Made by a program: the position numbers and the translations under genes. From Struthio camelus (taxonomy: Eukaryota; Chordata; Aves; Struthioniformes; Struthionidae): 64,000 nt of DNA. The stretch lies in NCBI RefSeq assembly GCF_040807025.1, contig NC_090981.1, positions 942,501 through 1,006,500 on the forward strand, given 5' to 3'. Under the pieces are notes generated by a model. That model did no database searches. It was not told the origin of the DNA and was given only the letters and a program-made list of their open reading frames with translations. Within the stretch, counting starts at the first letter, position 1. Each line of letters starts with the position of its first letter. Shown here one piece after another: positions 53,812 through 64,000 of this stretch.

Positions 53812-55245
53812 GTGTGGTAAGCAGACACTGCTCCTGTGTGAGCTGGGACAGCTTCCTAAAGAGCTTGGTGTGCTGTGTCACAAGGGAAGCTGATGAACAT
53901 CAACCACTTCTGAAAATGTAGCTTTGTATGAATGCCTATGTAGGTACTGAGTACTTCAGAAAAGTAGTCCTATTTGGGTTATGGAGTACTTGTTAATTAG
54001 TGCTGAGCTTTTGAAGGAACTGTCCCTTATGGCTTTTTTGAGTAGTAGATATGGGCCCGCTCATGCCCCAAATGTGCATCTTGAAGTCAAATTTTGATGG
54101 GAGAGGCAAGCCAGATGGCTTCTGAAGAACTTAAGGCCAGGTATTCAAATGCTTGTGTTGTTAATTCTGGGCTAAATATTTCAAAATACACACCCCAGCA
54201 GGAGATGATCATATCTGATCTTTCAGGAATGCTCAGCACCCAGCATACTGAGTTCTGAAAAATCCAGTTGCTTATTCTTAGTGCCTAGATCAGGTGCCTC
54301 TAGAAACCCCTTGCAATTTTGCCTAAATAGTTGGGGCTCCAGGTTTCTTCCCTTAACATCCCATTGAATTAGCTCCAACTCTTCAGATTGGAGTATGGAC
54401 TTTGCGCCACCTTTGTGCAGTACCTAACACAGTAGGCAGAGCCTAGGACTGAACTCTGTTACAAGACTAATGATTTAGTAGCAATAGTTAATACCTATTC
54501 ACAATCTCTTTTGTTACCCTTTGCAAAAAGGAGTTTTATTCCACCAGTTTCTCATCTTCTGTAAGGTTGGGCCTCCTTATAACAAAGTAATTTATATGAT
54601 GTTTTGTAGCTATGTGTATATCCTGAAGGATACTGAATGAGCAAGATGTGCCTCTTATTTTTGTTTAAAACAGATATTGCAGATCCTTAACATTAACTTC
54701 ATGGGAAGGTTTAATCAGTGTCCTAATATTTTGGATATATTAATGCTGTAAACTCAAAAAAAAAAGAGGGAAAATGAGTCAAGAGGGTTTTGGATTAGCA
54801 TAAAGCTCAATCTTTAGTTCCTTTAGATGTTTTATAGCCACTTTACAAATGCTTGTTATATGAATCAAATTTAGAGGGCAGACACATGACCATATTGCTT
54901 TTTTTATTAGTAAGCACTGAAGAACAAGGCCAAGGCCTGTGCGGTACCAAAACTAAGGCCAGATTGTCAGTGTGTGTATATAATGATATAAAATAGCAGA
55001 GGATTTTGCAAAGAATTATCACACAAATATTTGTGTTAACTTCTTGCCTGATGACCCAGCAGCTCTGATTTGTATTAACAAAAAGGACTCTAAACCATGT
55101 GACTTGATCTGGATGAGGAGGGAAGTACTTCTTGCTGACTGAGATTTTTAAATAGAACAGGAAGCTTGGTTTCTGATTTGCTTATTTGGCAAATCTGAGA
55201 GAAACAGAAGTCATGTGTGCGTGTTGCAAAAGACTAGCATTTTAG

Positions 55246-55400
55246 TCCATGGCTCAGCTGATAAAGAACCTATGTCCCAGGCAGCAGGCTGTGGGTTCAA
55301 AGCTCACATCTGCGTTGCTTTACTTGCTGTTGCTACAGAATCTAGCAGTGCCTAAACCAGGAGACAGGTGTGTAGGATCTGTTGGTTATATTCCCATCCA
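55246..55400 (+). repeat. tRNA-derived SINE remnant
   Basis: ATGGCTCAGCTGATAAAGAA resembles an A box (TGGCTCAGCNGGT), and GTGGGTTCAAAGCTC, about 40 bases on, resembles a B box (GGTTCAAATCC). No cloverleaf can be folded confidently, so it is taken as a decayed SINE head and not a tRNA gene. Confidence 0.4.
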
Positions 55401-56104
55401 TGCTTTTGTGTTGCTTGCAGACTCAGGTGAGTTTCTTGAAGTCTTTGCTTTAACATTTTTATTAACATCTGTTTAACTTCAGGCTCTTCAGATTAGAAAT
55501 ATAATTATAAAAAGAACATTGTTATTTTTATTCCTATAGAAGTGCTATTGTTTGACACTTTCCCCTTTGAGCTCCACGTAGATGTCATGAATACTTTGAC
55601 TCTTCTTGAAGGTTTGTTAGAGAATCACTGTTACCAATCAATTTGAAAGATGCGAATATTAGACTTCTTTCTATTAGTCTTGCAGGCTTTGCATGAGCTA
55701 TTTTGACCATAGAATGGCTACTCTTACTCTGGATTCTGTATGCACTGACTGTCTTGCAGCAGGATAGATCAATAGTGGTTTGTGTTTGCCCTCAGCTGTA
55801 CTTTGTCTATCCTAACCTCAACAGAACTGGGCCTAAAGCTGGTTCTCCACCTCCTTTGGTCTTGCTGCAGTTGTATTGATGCAAAGAGTTTTTTCCCTTT
55901 CTGGGAATTGTTGAAGTTCTAATGAAGCTTTCTTCATCCTTTCTATACCTTTAAAGCTTCTTATTGCATCTTCCAGTCATAGGTTGTCCAAAGTGGATAT
56001 AATTGTGTAGAGATAGTTGTGGTTTGTTTTTGTTTTTTTTGTTGTAACTACTATAGTACCACTGTGCTGGGAGAAGCCAGAATCTGGGATCTGCATGTTA
56101 TGCA

Positions 56105-56235
56105 GAGAAGTGGCCAAGACAGACCCTGATTTGGAGGGTTCTGAACTTAATTCTTGAGTCTCTAGTGTATTCCTTGTGTGACCTTGGGCAAATCACTGAA
56201 GTTATCTGCACCTCTGTTCCCCAAATGCTCAGCCA
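56105..56235 (+). repeat. MIR-like SINE
   Basis: CCTTGTGTGACCTTGGGCAA ATCACTGAAG, then CACCTCTGTTCCCCAAATG, follows the MIR core and 3' half closely. Confidence 0.7.
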
Positions 56236-58204
56236 AGATAATCTGTTTGCTTTGTCTGAGTCAAGCCCTCAGTTCTTGAGGAAAAGGCACTATCTGCTGC
56301 CATCAGCATTTGCAGCCCTCAAGGGGTCTGCTCTTAGCTAGGGGGACCCTGAACACTGGGGAACTGGGGACTTTCTCTAGACCTGGGTTGATGTTCACTC
56401 TGTGAGATGCTACCTAAAGGAAACAAAATGCTAAGACATTCCTCAGCATTCCTGAAGACTACATTGCTACTCAAATCCAGTGTTCTCATTTTAGTTGTCT
56501 ATTTTCTTAAGGGAATGGTTATTGTTTGATTTTTTTTTAATATGTATTTATGCAGAAGCTATTGGAGTCAAGCAGACGTTTGATCTCAGCTCTTCATCTG
56601 AGGCTGAATATTTAATGCACTAGACTATGTCTGCTGTTAGGACAGCAAAAGCACTAGCTCTAGCAATATAAACCCATTCTGTGTCCCATCAATAATGCTT
56701 TTTCCTTGATAAAGGGCACCATCTCTAGATGTTAGGGACTGATATTCTCTATGGTTGCTTGGTCTGTGGAGAGCTGCCAATGGTTATGATGGCTTTTCAT
56801 GTGGAAATCTGTCCAGGAGAACTGGACAGAGCCCACTAAATTCCTCTTGAGGCCAGTGAACCTTCATCAAGTAGTAACAGCTTTTAGCTCTGCTCACTAG
56901 GACTGGGTTTAAGTCAATCCTAGAGAGGTAAAAGGCTCTATAGCCTATTTACCCGGATTCTGAAATATTCTAGTCTCATAGGGTTTGATAAGTTTGCTTT
57001 GTTCCCTGTTTAAATAGTGATTTCTTTTCTAGGGGAAAGTCCTGTCCCATGTTCCCCCCCCCCCCAAAAAAAAAAAAAGGCAAACAGCTGCTCTGTTCTC
57101 AGAAAGCTGCTTTTGTATGTTTGCTTAGTACAGGCATCAGGAATGGGGGTGGAGAATTGAGCCTCTACCAGTCCAACTTTTCTCTCAAGTTTTACAGCTG
57201 TAAAAATATATAGCTTTGTATTTAAGATGGTTCTGGTCTGGGGATTCTTGGCATACTGGCTAATGGACTTTCAGCAGTTGAAGCCATAAAGAAAGTCTTG
57301 ACCTGATGTTAGAACTTTGCTAAGAGCAGGGCAGGTACCACTGAGACAGATCAGAGGTTTTATGCAGATTGTTCTGTACCTCCTGCAGATCTTCTGTCCT
57401 CTGGTTCTCCAGGCTGGAGACTGTAGGGGTCAGCCTCTCCCCAGGGAGAGACTGGGGGGAAAGCTCTGAGAAATATTTGGGGATGTCTTCAGAGGTTTGT
57501 TTCTTGATGCCTCCTGTGATTTTTGTCAGGGACAAAAACAATCTGGGATATTGTTAAGAAATAGCATTCTAAGTATATACAGGTCTGACTGGCATGTTAG
57601 TACAACATGCAGGAACCTCTGTTTTTTGGATCCTCACCATTGATTTGATGGTTAAATGCAAAGTGACCTCTTGACCCTTTTTCCTCAACTGTCTGGTTAG
57701 CTGAGCGCTCACTTAAATTTACTGAAGTATTCGTATGTTGCATAGGACACTTGCATGGCTTTAGGACATAATTCCAAACACCCATTGCTTGTTTCAGTTA
57801 CCAGCCAGCCCTTTCTGATAGCTCCCTCTTATCTGTATTAAGGTGGTAGCTAGTTTACACCTGGGGTACCAGTCAGCTGCTATGTGCATGTGATTTGAGT
57901 TTCCTCCCTGGCATGTTTCATGCAGTCCAAATATGCAGTTGTTGCATATGTTGGTAAAGAGGTGGAGAAATGCTGAAGCAGAGCTGGACAAAAATGGATT
58001 TCTAGTTAAGGGAAGAAAGCTTGTTGCCTGTAGGCTTAAACTTTCTGTATATAGATACCTACCTATACTGGAAAACTTGTAGGGTCCACACAATGGAAAA
58101 AGAATTTAAAGCTTCCAGTGGCAGTTGGGACTCTTATGTTACAAGCCACCCAAATACAGTGACTGCTTCCAATTCCTCTATAAAACAACTGAAAATTTTC
58201 AGTT

Positions 58205-58312
58205 TTCTTGAGGAATCCAAGGCAGCTTGTGCTGGAGCTGGGAACTGAACTTAGGGTTCCTGAGACAGCACAGATAATCAAGGCCATTTTTCTACTGCCT
58301 AGAGGCCCATTC
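58205..58312 (-). repeat. MIR-like SINE head, antisense
   Basis: GAGCTGGGAACTGAACTTAG GGTTCCTGAG is the reverse of a tRNA-derived SINE B-box region as found in MIR. Confidence 0.4.
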
Positions 58313-60458
58313 TCACTCCTAATAATAGTGGAAGTCAGGAGGATAACTCGGTAGCAAGCACCATTGCTTAATTGCACACTTATACTATGTGGCTCCTACA
58401 AGTTTGGTGTGTACAACAAAGCTCTCCACAACTAGGTCGTACCTTTTGCTAAAGCAGAGGGATGACTTCCTACTTTCAGAGAGTAAGTACTCTATAAAAA
58501 CAGGATATTATGCTCTCTAAAAGGACAGGGCCAGTATTGGCTGGTATAAGTGGGTAAATCTCTTCTGCTCAGCAGAGCTGCACTACTACTCACCACAGAA
58601 AGCTTGTCCTACAACGGTGAATTCATGCAACTCTTCTGGTCTAGGCATAAACAGTATTGCTGCATTAGATGCTTTTTGGTTTGGAAGTGATCATTCGTAC
58701 ATACTATTGGATCACAAAACCTTACTTTAACTAGATGAGAAACAAAAGGTCACAGTGGAAACTAGCTGTTCTTTGTGGATTTTGGAATTGCAGTGCAAGT
58801 TGGATTTCACAGCTGTGCTGAAAACTAAAATTGGGCTAAAGTAGAAATACAAAATTCAACTACTACTGAACTGATAGCGTTGGGTCTAGCAAGGAGTCTT
58901 CTGTGGCTCTGGCTTGTTCTTGCTCTTTGACAGCTGGAAGAACATCTGAAAGGGTGCTAACCTGTTCTGCACTGAGACTCTTAATCCACAAAGCACTTGA
59001 TCATTAGTGATGATTCTGGGGGACCTAGTTCACTTATCAGCAGTGAACCAAATATGCCAATCTCATGTTGGTTAAAATCAGTCAGCCATAGGCATCAATA
59101 AAACTGGTGTTACCCTGCCTCAGTGTCTGTCACTGATTGGATATGTCTCTAGCTGTCACCTCAGTAGGGCCTATGCTTATTAGACAGGCTTTTTAAAGCT
59201 ACAAGTCATTTGTAATAATGGAATTTGTCTGTAGACAGAACTTAAAGGATGGTTTGGGCTGAATGTTTGACTTGGAGCTTACATACAGAATTGTTCTTTA
59301 TAATCATCTAGTCCTACTCCAGTGTAGGACCAGTAGGAGCATTTCCTGAAGAAGTCTTATGTTGCTAGCATGTTTATGAATTTTGAAAAATGTTTTTTGA
59401 TGGAGGCATGTGGCTTTGAGTCACAGGGATTAGGACACTGGTATGTGGGGCACTAGTCAGAAGCATGTGCTTTCCCAGTTTCTCAGATGTTAGAGAATGA
59501 TTATCTCCTAGTGTATTTGAATTGACAACTAGCTGTCCTGTTAACACTGAGTTTGTCAACACAGGCTATTCAGGAATATAAATCAGAATTGATTTGATGT
59601 GGATTAAACTCATGTGTGGACATGTTTATTCAGAACAAATATCCTTAATCTGAGGTGGCTTAAATTCAAAAGTAAGTTGAGCTATACCAAATGAATTCTG
59701 AAAGAAAGGAATTTAATTATGTTTATTTACATTTCTTTGAGCTTTTCTGGAAGCCCTTGTATACCCAAGCCTATACTGTACTACTAATGACCACTGAGGA
59801 GTCAAATGTTTCTCAACTCTTCATACATTCTCTCATACTCTTGGAAGGTGCATGCTGAATGCACTCTGTTTGAAACAACTTTGGAGGCCGAGTGACTGTC
59901 AGACATGATCACAGTGATACAACAGCAATTTTCCGTTCACTTTGCTCAAATATGAATGGCTGCAGAGCCATACTTAGTCACTTGTGTTCAGGGATTCAGG
60001 CATTTCTCCTTCCCCTGTCAAGCACATAGCAGCATTGCTTGTAGGGGAAAGTGCTGTCTGGACTTCAAAATAAAGGCATTCCTAATTTGGAAGCATGTTT
60101 TTTACCATTATAGAAATAAACATGGAAAGAAGCTCTTAGTCATAGGGCTCAATCCCATTCAGCGGGTCTCTAAATCAGCTTTCGAAGCCTACAGCTTTTT
60201 CTTTCCTCCTGGCTTTGTTTTGCTCTTGGATTTTTTTGGGGCAGGAAGGTAGGAAATTCCTCTCTTGAGGATGTTTCAACCTTTTGTGTCTAGGAGCTCT
60301 GAGGTAATAGACAGTCTAACTCTGGCCTTACTTGGGCTCATGGGATATGGTTGGCGTACATGAGGTAAGAAGGCAGAGATGGGGAATGCAACTGGATGCC
60401 GTGAAGCTGCGTGGGTGCACAGAGGGCAGGCTCTATCCCCACCCTTTCATGACTTGCT

Positions 60459-60531
60459 TCTTTTCTTTTCTTTTCTTTTCTTTTCTTTTCTTTTCTTTTC
60501 TTTTCTTTTCTTTTCTTTTCTTTTCTTTTTT
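60459..60531. repeat. (TTTTC)n microsatellite, about 14 units
   Basis: A pure five-base repeat. Purity suggests recent expansion. Confidence 0.97.
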
Positions 60532-61462
60532 TCTTCCCTAACACAGTTCTTTCAACTCTCCCTTTCCCTCTTTCTTTCAACTCTTGTTTTCTGGTTAATG
60601 CCCAACCACCAGGTCACTGCTGTGTGCTGCTGCTGCACAAAGGGAGCTACTGGGCTTTGCTGAAGGAAGATGGCTTTCTGGATGCAATTGGGACTGCTGC
60701 TCTGGAAGAACTTAACATACAGGAGAAGGCAGACTGAAAGTTGATACCAGCAGACTTTTATCTACTGAAGTCATAGCCTTGTATCTTTCCCTTCAAGGAA
60801 AATGGGTGGGGGAGAATCCTGTATCTTGATGTCTCATATCCAGTGGTCCCTGGGAGAACAGCTGGTCTCCTTTAGCTTTTGGAAGGACCTGTTTCCAATC
60901 CTGCAAAGTCATGGGTGGACTGAAAACTAGGGGGCTTAGATGTTCTGGACCTGCAGTCTGGATGCCCAAAGTGAGAGAATGTCAGAGTACAAAAACACTC
61001 CAGTATCAGACTTCTTCAGGCAGAGTAGATAAGCTGCAGCTCTGTGCAGCAAGGAAGAGCATGAGCTGAATATTTGTGCTATGACCCATTTGACTCCTCA
61101 GGTGTGACAGCATTACCAGATTGCAGTTTACAGCAGTCAAAAGCTTTTAGACCCAAGCTCCCATCCATGCAAAGAAGGCAATGAAATTCTGCCATTTCCT
61201 AATGACAGCAGTGTTGGGGATGTCTCTTCTGTTAACACAGAGGCAATTGCAAATTCAATCTCTTCAATCAGAGGAGAAACCCAAAGCTGTTGTAACTTCC
61301 CAAAGGGAGGTATAGTTTAAGTGGCTGATATGAGGTATATAAATCCGGGCAGATGATATCTTTCAACCAAGGTGTGTTCCAATTAGGTTCAGTGTCAACC
61401 TTATCCTCTTCTAGGAGTATAGGGAAAATACTCAGTTAGGATGGTATGCAACAAGACTCACT

Positions 61463-62372
61463 GACTCCATAGAACAGTTGAGGTTGGAAGGGACCTCTGG
61501 AAATGGCTTAGTCCAACACCCTTGCTCAAAGCAGGGTCGACTAGAGCAGGTTACTCAGGGCTGTGTCGAGTCAGGTTGTGAGCATCTCCAAGGATGGAGA
61601 CTCCACAACTGCTCTGGACAATCTGTTCCAGTGGTTGACTACCATTACAGTAAAAATTTTCTTGTTTGAATGGAACTTCCTGTATTTCAATTTGTGCCCA
61701 TTATCTCTTGGTCTTTCACTGGATACCACTGAGAAGAGTCTGGCTGTCTTCTTTACTCTCTCCCATCAATTATTTATAAACATTGATAATATTTCTCCCC
61801 CTCCCCCTTTTCTTGAGGCTGAAAAATCCAAGCTCTCAGCCTCTCCTCATACGAGAGATGCTCCAGTCCCCTAATCATCTTTGTGGCCCTTTGCTGGACT
61901 TGCTCCAGTAGGGCCATGTCTCTCTTGTACTGGGGAGCCCAGCACTGGACACAGGACTCCAGGTGAGGCCTCACCAGGGCTGAGTAGAGGGGCAGGATCA
62001 CCTCCCTCGACCTGCTGGCAACACTCTGCCTAATGCAGCCCAGGATACCATTGGCCTTCTTGGCCCCAAGGGCACATTGCTGCCTCATGGTCAACTTGTT
62101 GTCCACCAGGACTCCCAGGTCCTTCTCTGCAGAGCTGCTTTCCAGCAGGTCAGCCCCCAGCCTGTCCTGGTGCATGGGGTTATTCCTCCCCAGGTGCAGG
62201 ACCCTGCACTTGCCTTTGTGGAACTTCAGGAGGTTCCTCTCCGCCCAGCTCTCCAGCCTGTCCAGGTCCCTCTGAATGGCAGCACAGCCTTCTGGCGTAT
62301 CAGTCACTCCTCCCAGTTTGCTGAGGGTGCACTCTGTCCCTTCCTCCAGGTCACTGATGAATAAGTTGTGCC
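61463..62372 (-). mobile_element. CR1 LINE, ORF2 3' part and 3' end
   Basis: The minus-strand frame from 62376 (200 codons) holds the CR1 C-terminal domain from [15 protein letters not shown] to [20 protein letters not shown]. The segment that encodes FADDTK is deleted near 62310. A more diverged 3' part and UTR run to 61463. 5' truncated at 62372. Confidence 0.92.
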
Positions 62373-63890
62373 TCACAACTTAGGAGAATGTTGTAGTGGA
62401 ACTAGAGAGTTGTCTTAAAACTAGACATAGCTCCAAAAAACCTAAAAAGGAGGGGAGGGGAAGACAGGTGGCTGTTCTTAGCTATCACCTAGATAACGCA
62501 GGTTCTTAGTGTTGAAAATGAGCTCATCTCCCCTTGCTGCTAGAGTGGAGCAGGCTGTTGTGGGAGACCTTACTCTGGTTCTCTCCCAAATTGACCCCAG
62601 TAATTAGGGGAGCTCTAAGACAGGGGTGGAACCACTGGGGCAGTGCTTGAAGTAGTTCAAGCAGGTGGAGATGTCAGAGGAGTTGTGCAGTTTTATGATG
62701 AGGATATCTTTTTTGTAGCTGGGCCTTCTGAAATTAACGCATCAAGTCTGAAGGTTGTTTGAAAAGACATGGTTCTAGCTTGGCATGTCTTGTCAAGGTA
62801 GCTGTAGGCATTTAGATGGTTTAGTGATGCCACAAAAATGCAGTAAGCCAGGTATGTCTGAGAGTGAGAAAAAAAAAATCTTCCTGCATGTTTCTGTCAT
62901 GTTCTTGGCTCTGCTCATTTTTTTCTGGCAGTTTCTGTATCATAGTTTCCTAGCAAATAGCCATAAGGCATGAAAGAAAGTGTTAATGGTCTATCCAAAT
63001 CTGAAATTATTAGTCAATTCATAATGAAGACTTCAGGCAGTCTCTTCACTTTTTCTTTTGGGGTTCCTGTCTTCAGGGTTTATTTATTTATTTATTTTAT
63101 TAATGGTCTCAGTTCTCCTGGAGATGTCAGGAGGGGAAGGCCATTTAACAAAAATAGGTAGGAAAGTAGTAGAATATCTTTTTGTTGCATTGTTATCATG
63201 GCTGCATGAGTGATCCATCTGTTTGTCTTCCTGTTTGGAAATGGATGCCTTTCAGTTAAGTATACTGATGTGGGTTGTCTCTCATTTGTATCTATTGAAG
63301 ATGTGTCCCAGAAATAGTTTGTGTGAAGATGATATGCTTTTGATCCTTTTTACTCTTTCATTAGAATGGTAGGCTAGCCTTTGTTTCCCACTGCACCCTC
63401 TCTTCAGCTGCTGTGAGTCTGAACCACATTGCAAAAGCTGAGTTCAAAGCTCAGACTGACATATGCAACTTGAGCATTACTTTGTACTGGATCACTTCCA
63501 ACATCACAAATATGTTTAGCCGCTCTCTGGAGTGGGGGGAATAAGGGGTGGATGGGGGAAGAGAAGGAAAGGAAAATCATGTTTGGGGGTCACAGTTGTA
63601 TGAAAATGCTCTGTTCTGGTCCAGCTCCACTTATTCAGTATCTCTCCCTGCTCCCTTGTAAACCAGGAGTAATCTCAGAATCCTGTGGAAGGATGGAGCA
63701 GATGGGGGGCTGATGGGAGCTCTGGGCATTACACCTAGACAGTAAAGCTGGGGAGAGTGGTTGGCAGTGAGATTGGGGTGGTTGTTTGGTTAGTTCTTGC
63801 TCAACAGATTTCCTGTTGATGGTTTAGACCTCAATATTTAGTGGTATCCTGCATCATCAGCCAAGGTTTAGAAGTTTCACATCACTATTT
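62373..63890. other. Unique DNA
   Basis: No gene is recognised. A (TTTA)n-like short tract lies near 63080-63096. Confidence 0.5.
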
Positions 63891-64000
63891 ATCAGCCTGG
63901 TCTAGTAGCACAAGCCAGTGAGTGAGGAGACTTGATTTCTAGTATCTACCTAGCATGAGCTTGAGTAAGGCACGTCCCCTTTCAGTGTCCCCACGTCTTC
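63890..64000 (+). repeat. MIR-like SINE, runs off the window
   Basis: GAGGAGACTTGATTTCTAGT, then GAGCTTGAGTAAGGCACGTC and CCCTTTCAGTGTCCCC, match the MIR core and 3' half order. Confidence 0.65.

Larger units (their letters stand above)
53812..61462. other. Largely unique DNA
   Basis: No gene is supported. Small items inside are listed separately: a tRNA-like SINE head, MIR-like elements and a (TTTTC)n tract. A C9-A12 run is at about 57051-57079. Confidence 0.5.

Noticed and set aside
55249..55476. Host exon encoding a hydrophobic peptide
   Set aside because: Its start overlaps tRNA-like A- and B-box words and no splice context or family is evident. A SINE remnant is likelier.
60332..60663. 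Phe/Leu-rich or Lys-rich proteins
   Set aside because: The peptides are translations of the (TTTTC)n microsatellite.

Overview
The window looks like bird (at minimum sauropsid) nuclear DNA made almost entirely of transposable elements and viral fossils. The main evidence is at least eleven CR1 LINE segments. Several keep the avian CR1 3' end, where the sequence closes with ATTCTGTG-type 8-base repeats. Ancient MIR-like SINEs are also present. I found no host protein-coding gene. All reading frames of any length belong to mobile elements or to a minisatellite.

Layout. 1-7.2 kb: CR1 pieces, one CpG-rich LTR fragment and unique DNA. 7.26-11.4 kb: a deleted class III-like endogenous retrovirus (ERV-A) with both LTRs, which has swallowed the 5' end of an antisense gammaretrovirus-like provirus (ERV-E1). 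11.4-12.3 kb: gag and leader of a second antisense gamma-like provirus (ERV-E2). 12.3-13.15 kb: CR1. 13.15-14.8 kb: a 49-bp-period minisatellite. 16.5-20.8 kb: an almost full-length antisense CR1 with ORF1 (SGNH esterase) and ORF2 (endonuclease and reverse transcriptase). 22.2-24.6 kb: a solo LTR and another CR1.

24.6-34.7 kb is the most unusual part: a decayed Maverick/Polinton (adintovirus-like) DNA virus fossil. It has a family-B DNA polymerase with recognisable exonuclease and palm motifs. A packaging ATPase with a clear Walker A motif overlaps the polymerase end. A third gene with a single frame break follows. Upstream lies a DHxYC-repeat peptide region that also occurs as an inverted copy. 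A solo LTR with a perfect 5-bp target duplication (CCAAT) splits the polymerase just before palm motif B, and a second, inverted copy of that LTR closes the region at 35.4 kb.

38.4-49.1 kb: a complete antisense provirus (ERV-C) framed by LTRs and a perfect 5-bp target duplication (ATCTG). It has a tRNA-Ser-like primer site, gag, protease, RT, RNase H, integrase, a dUTPase-like region and an env whose TM subunit carries a gamma-type CX6CC motif. Two young CR1s have inserted into its protease and RT. 49.1-49.9 kb: CR1 ORF1. 49.9-53.8 kb: ERV-B, a deletion derivative (gag joined to integrase, dUTPase, remnant env) of the same subfamily as ERV-A. 53.8-64 kb: mostly unique DNA with MIR-like SINEs, one (TTTTC)n tract and one CR1.

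The elements do not cooperate as a pathway. What the window records is an order of insertions: the Maverick was hit by an LTR element, ERV-A by ERV-E1, ERV-C by two CR1s, and a CR1 by ERV-B. All assignments come from reading motifs by eye; no database search was run.
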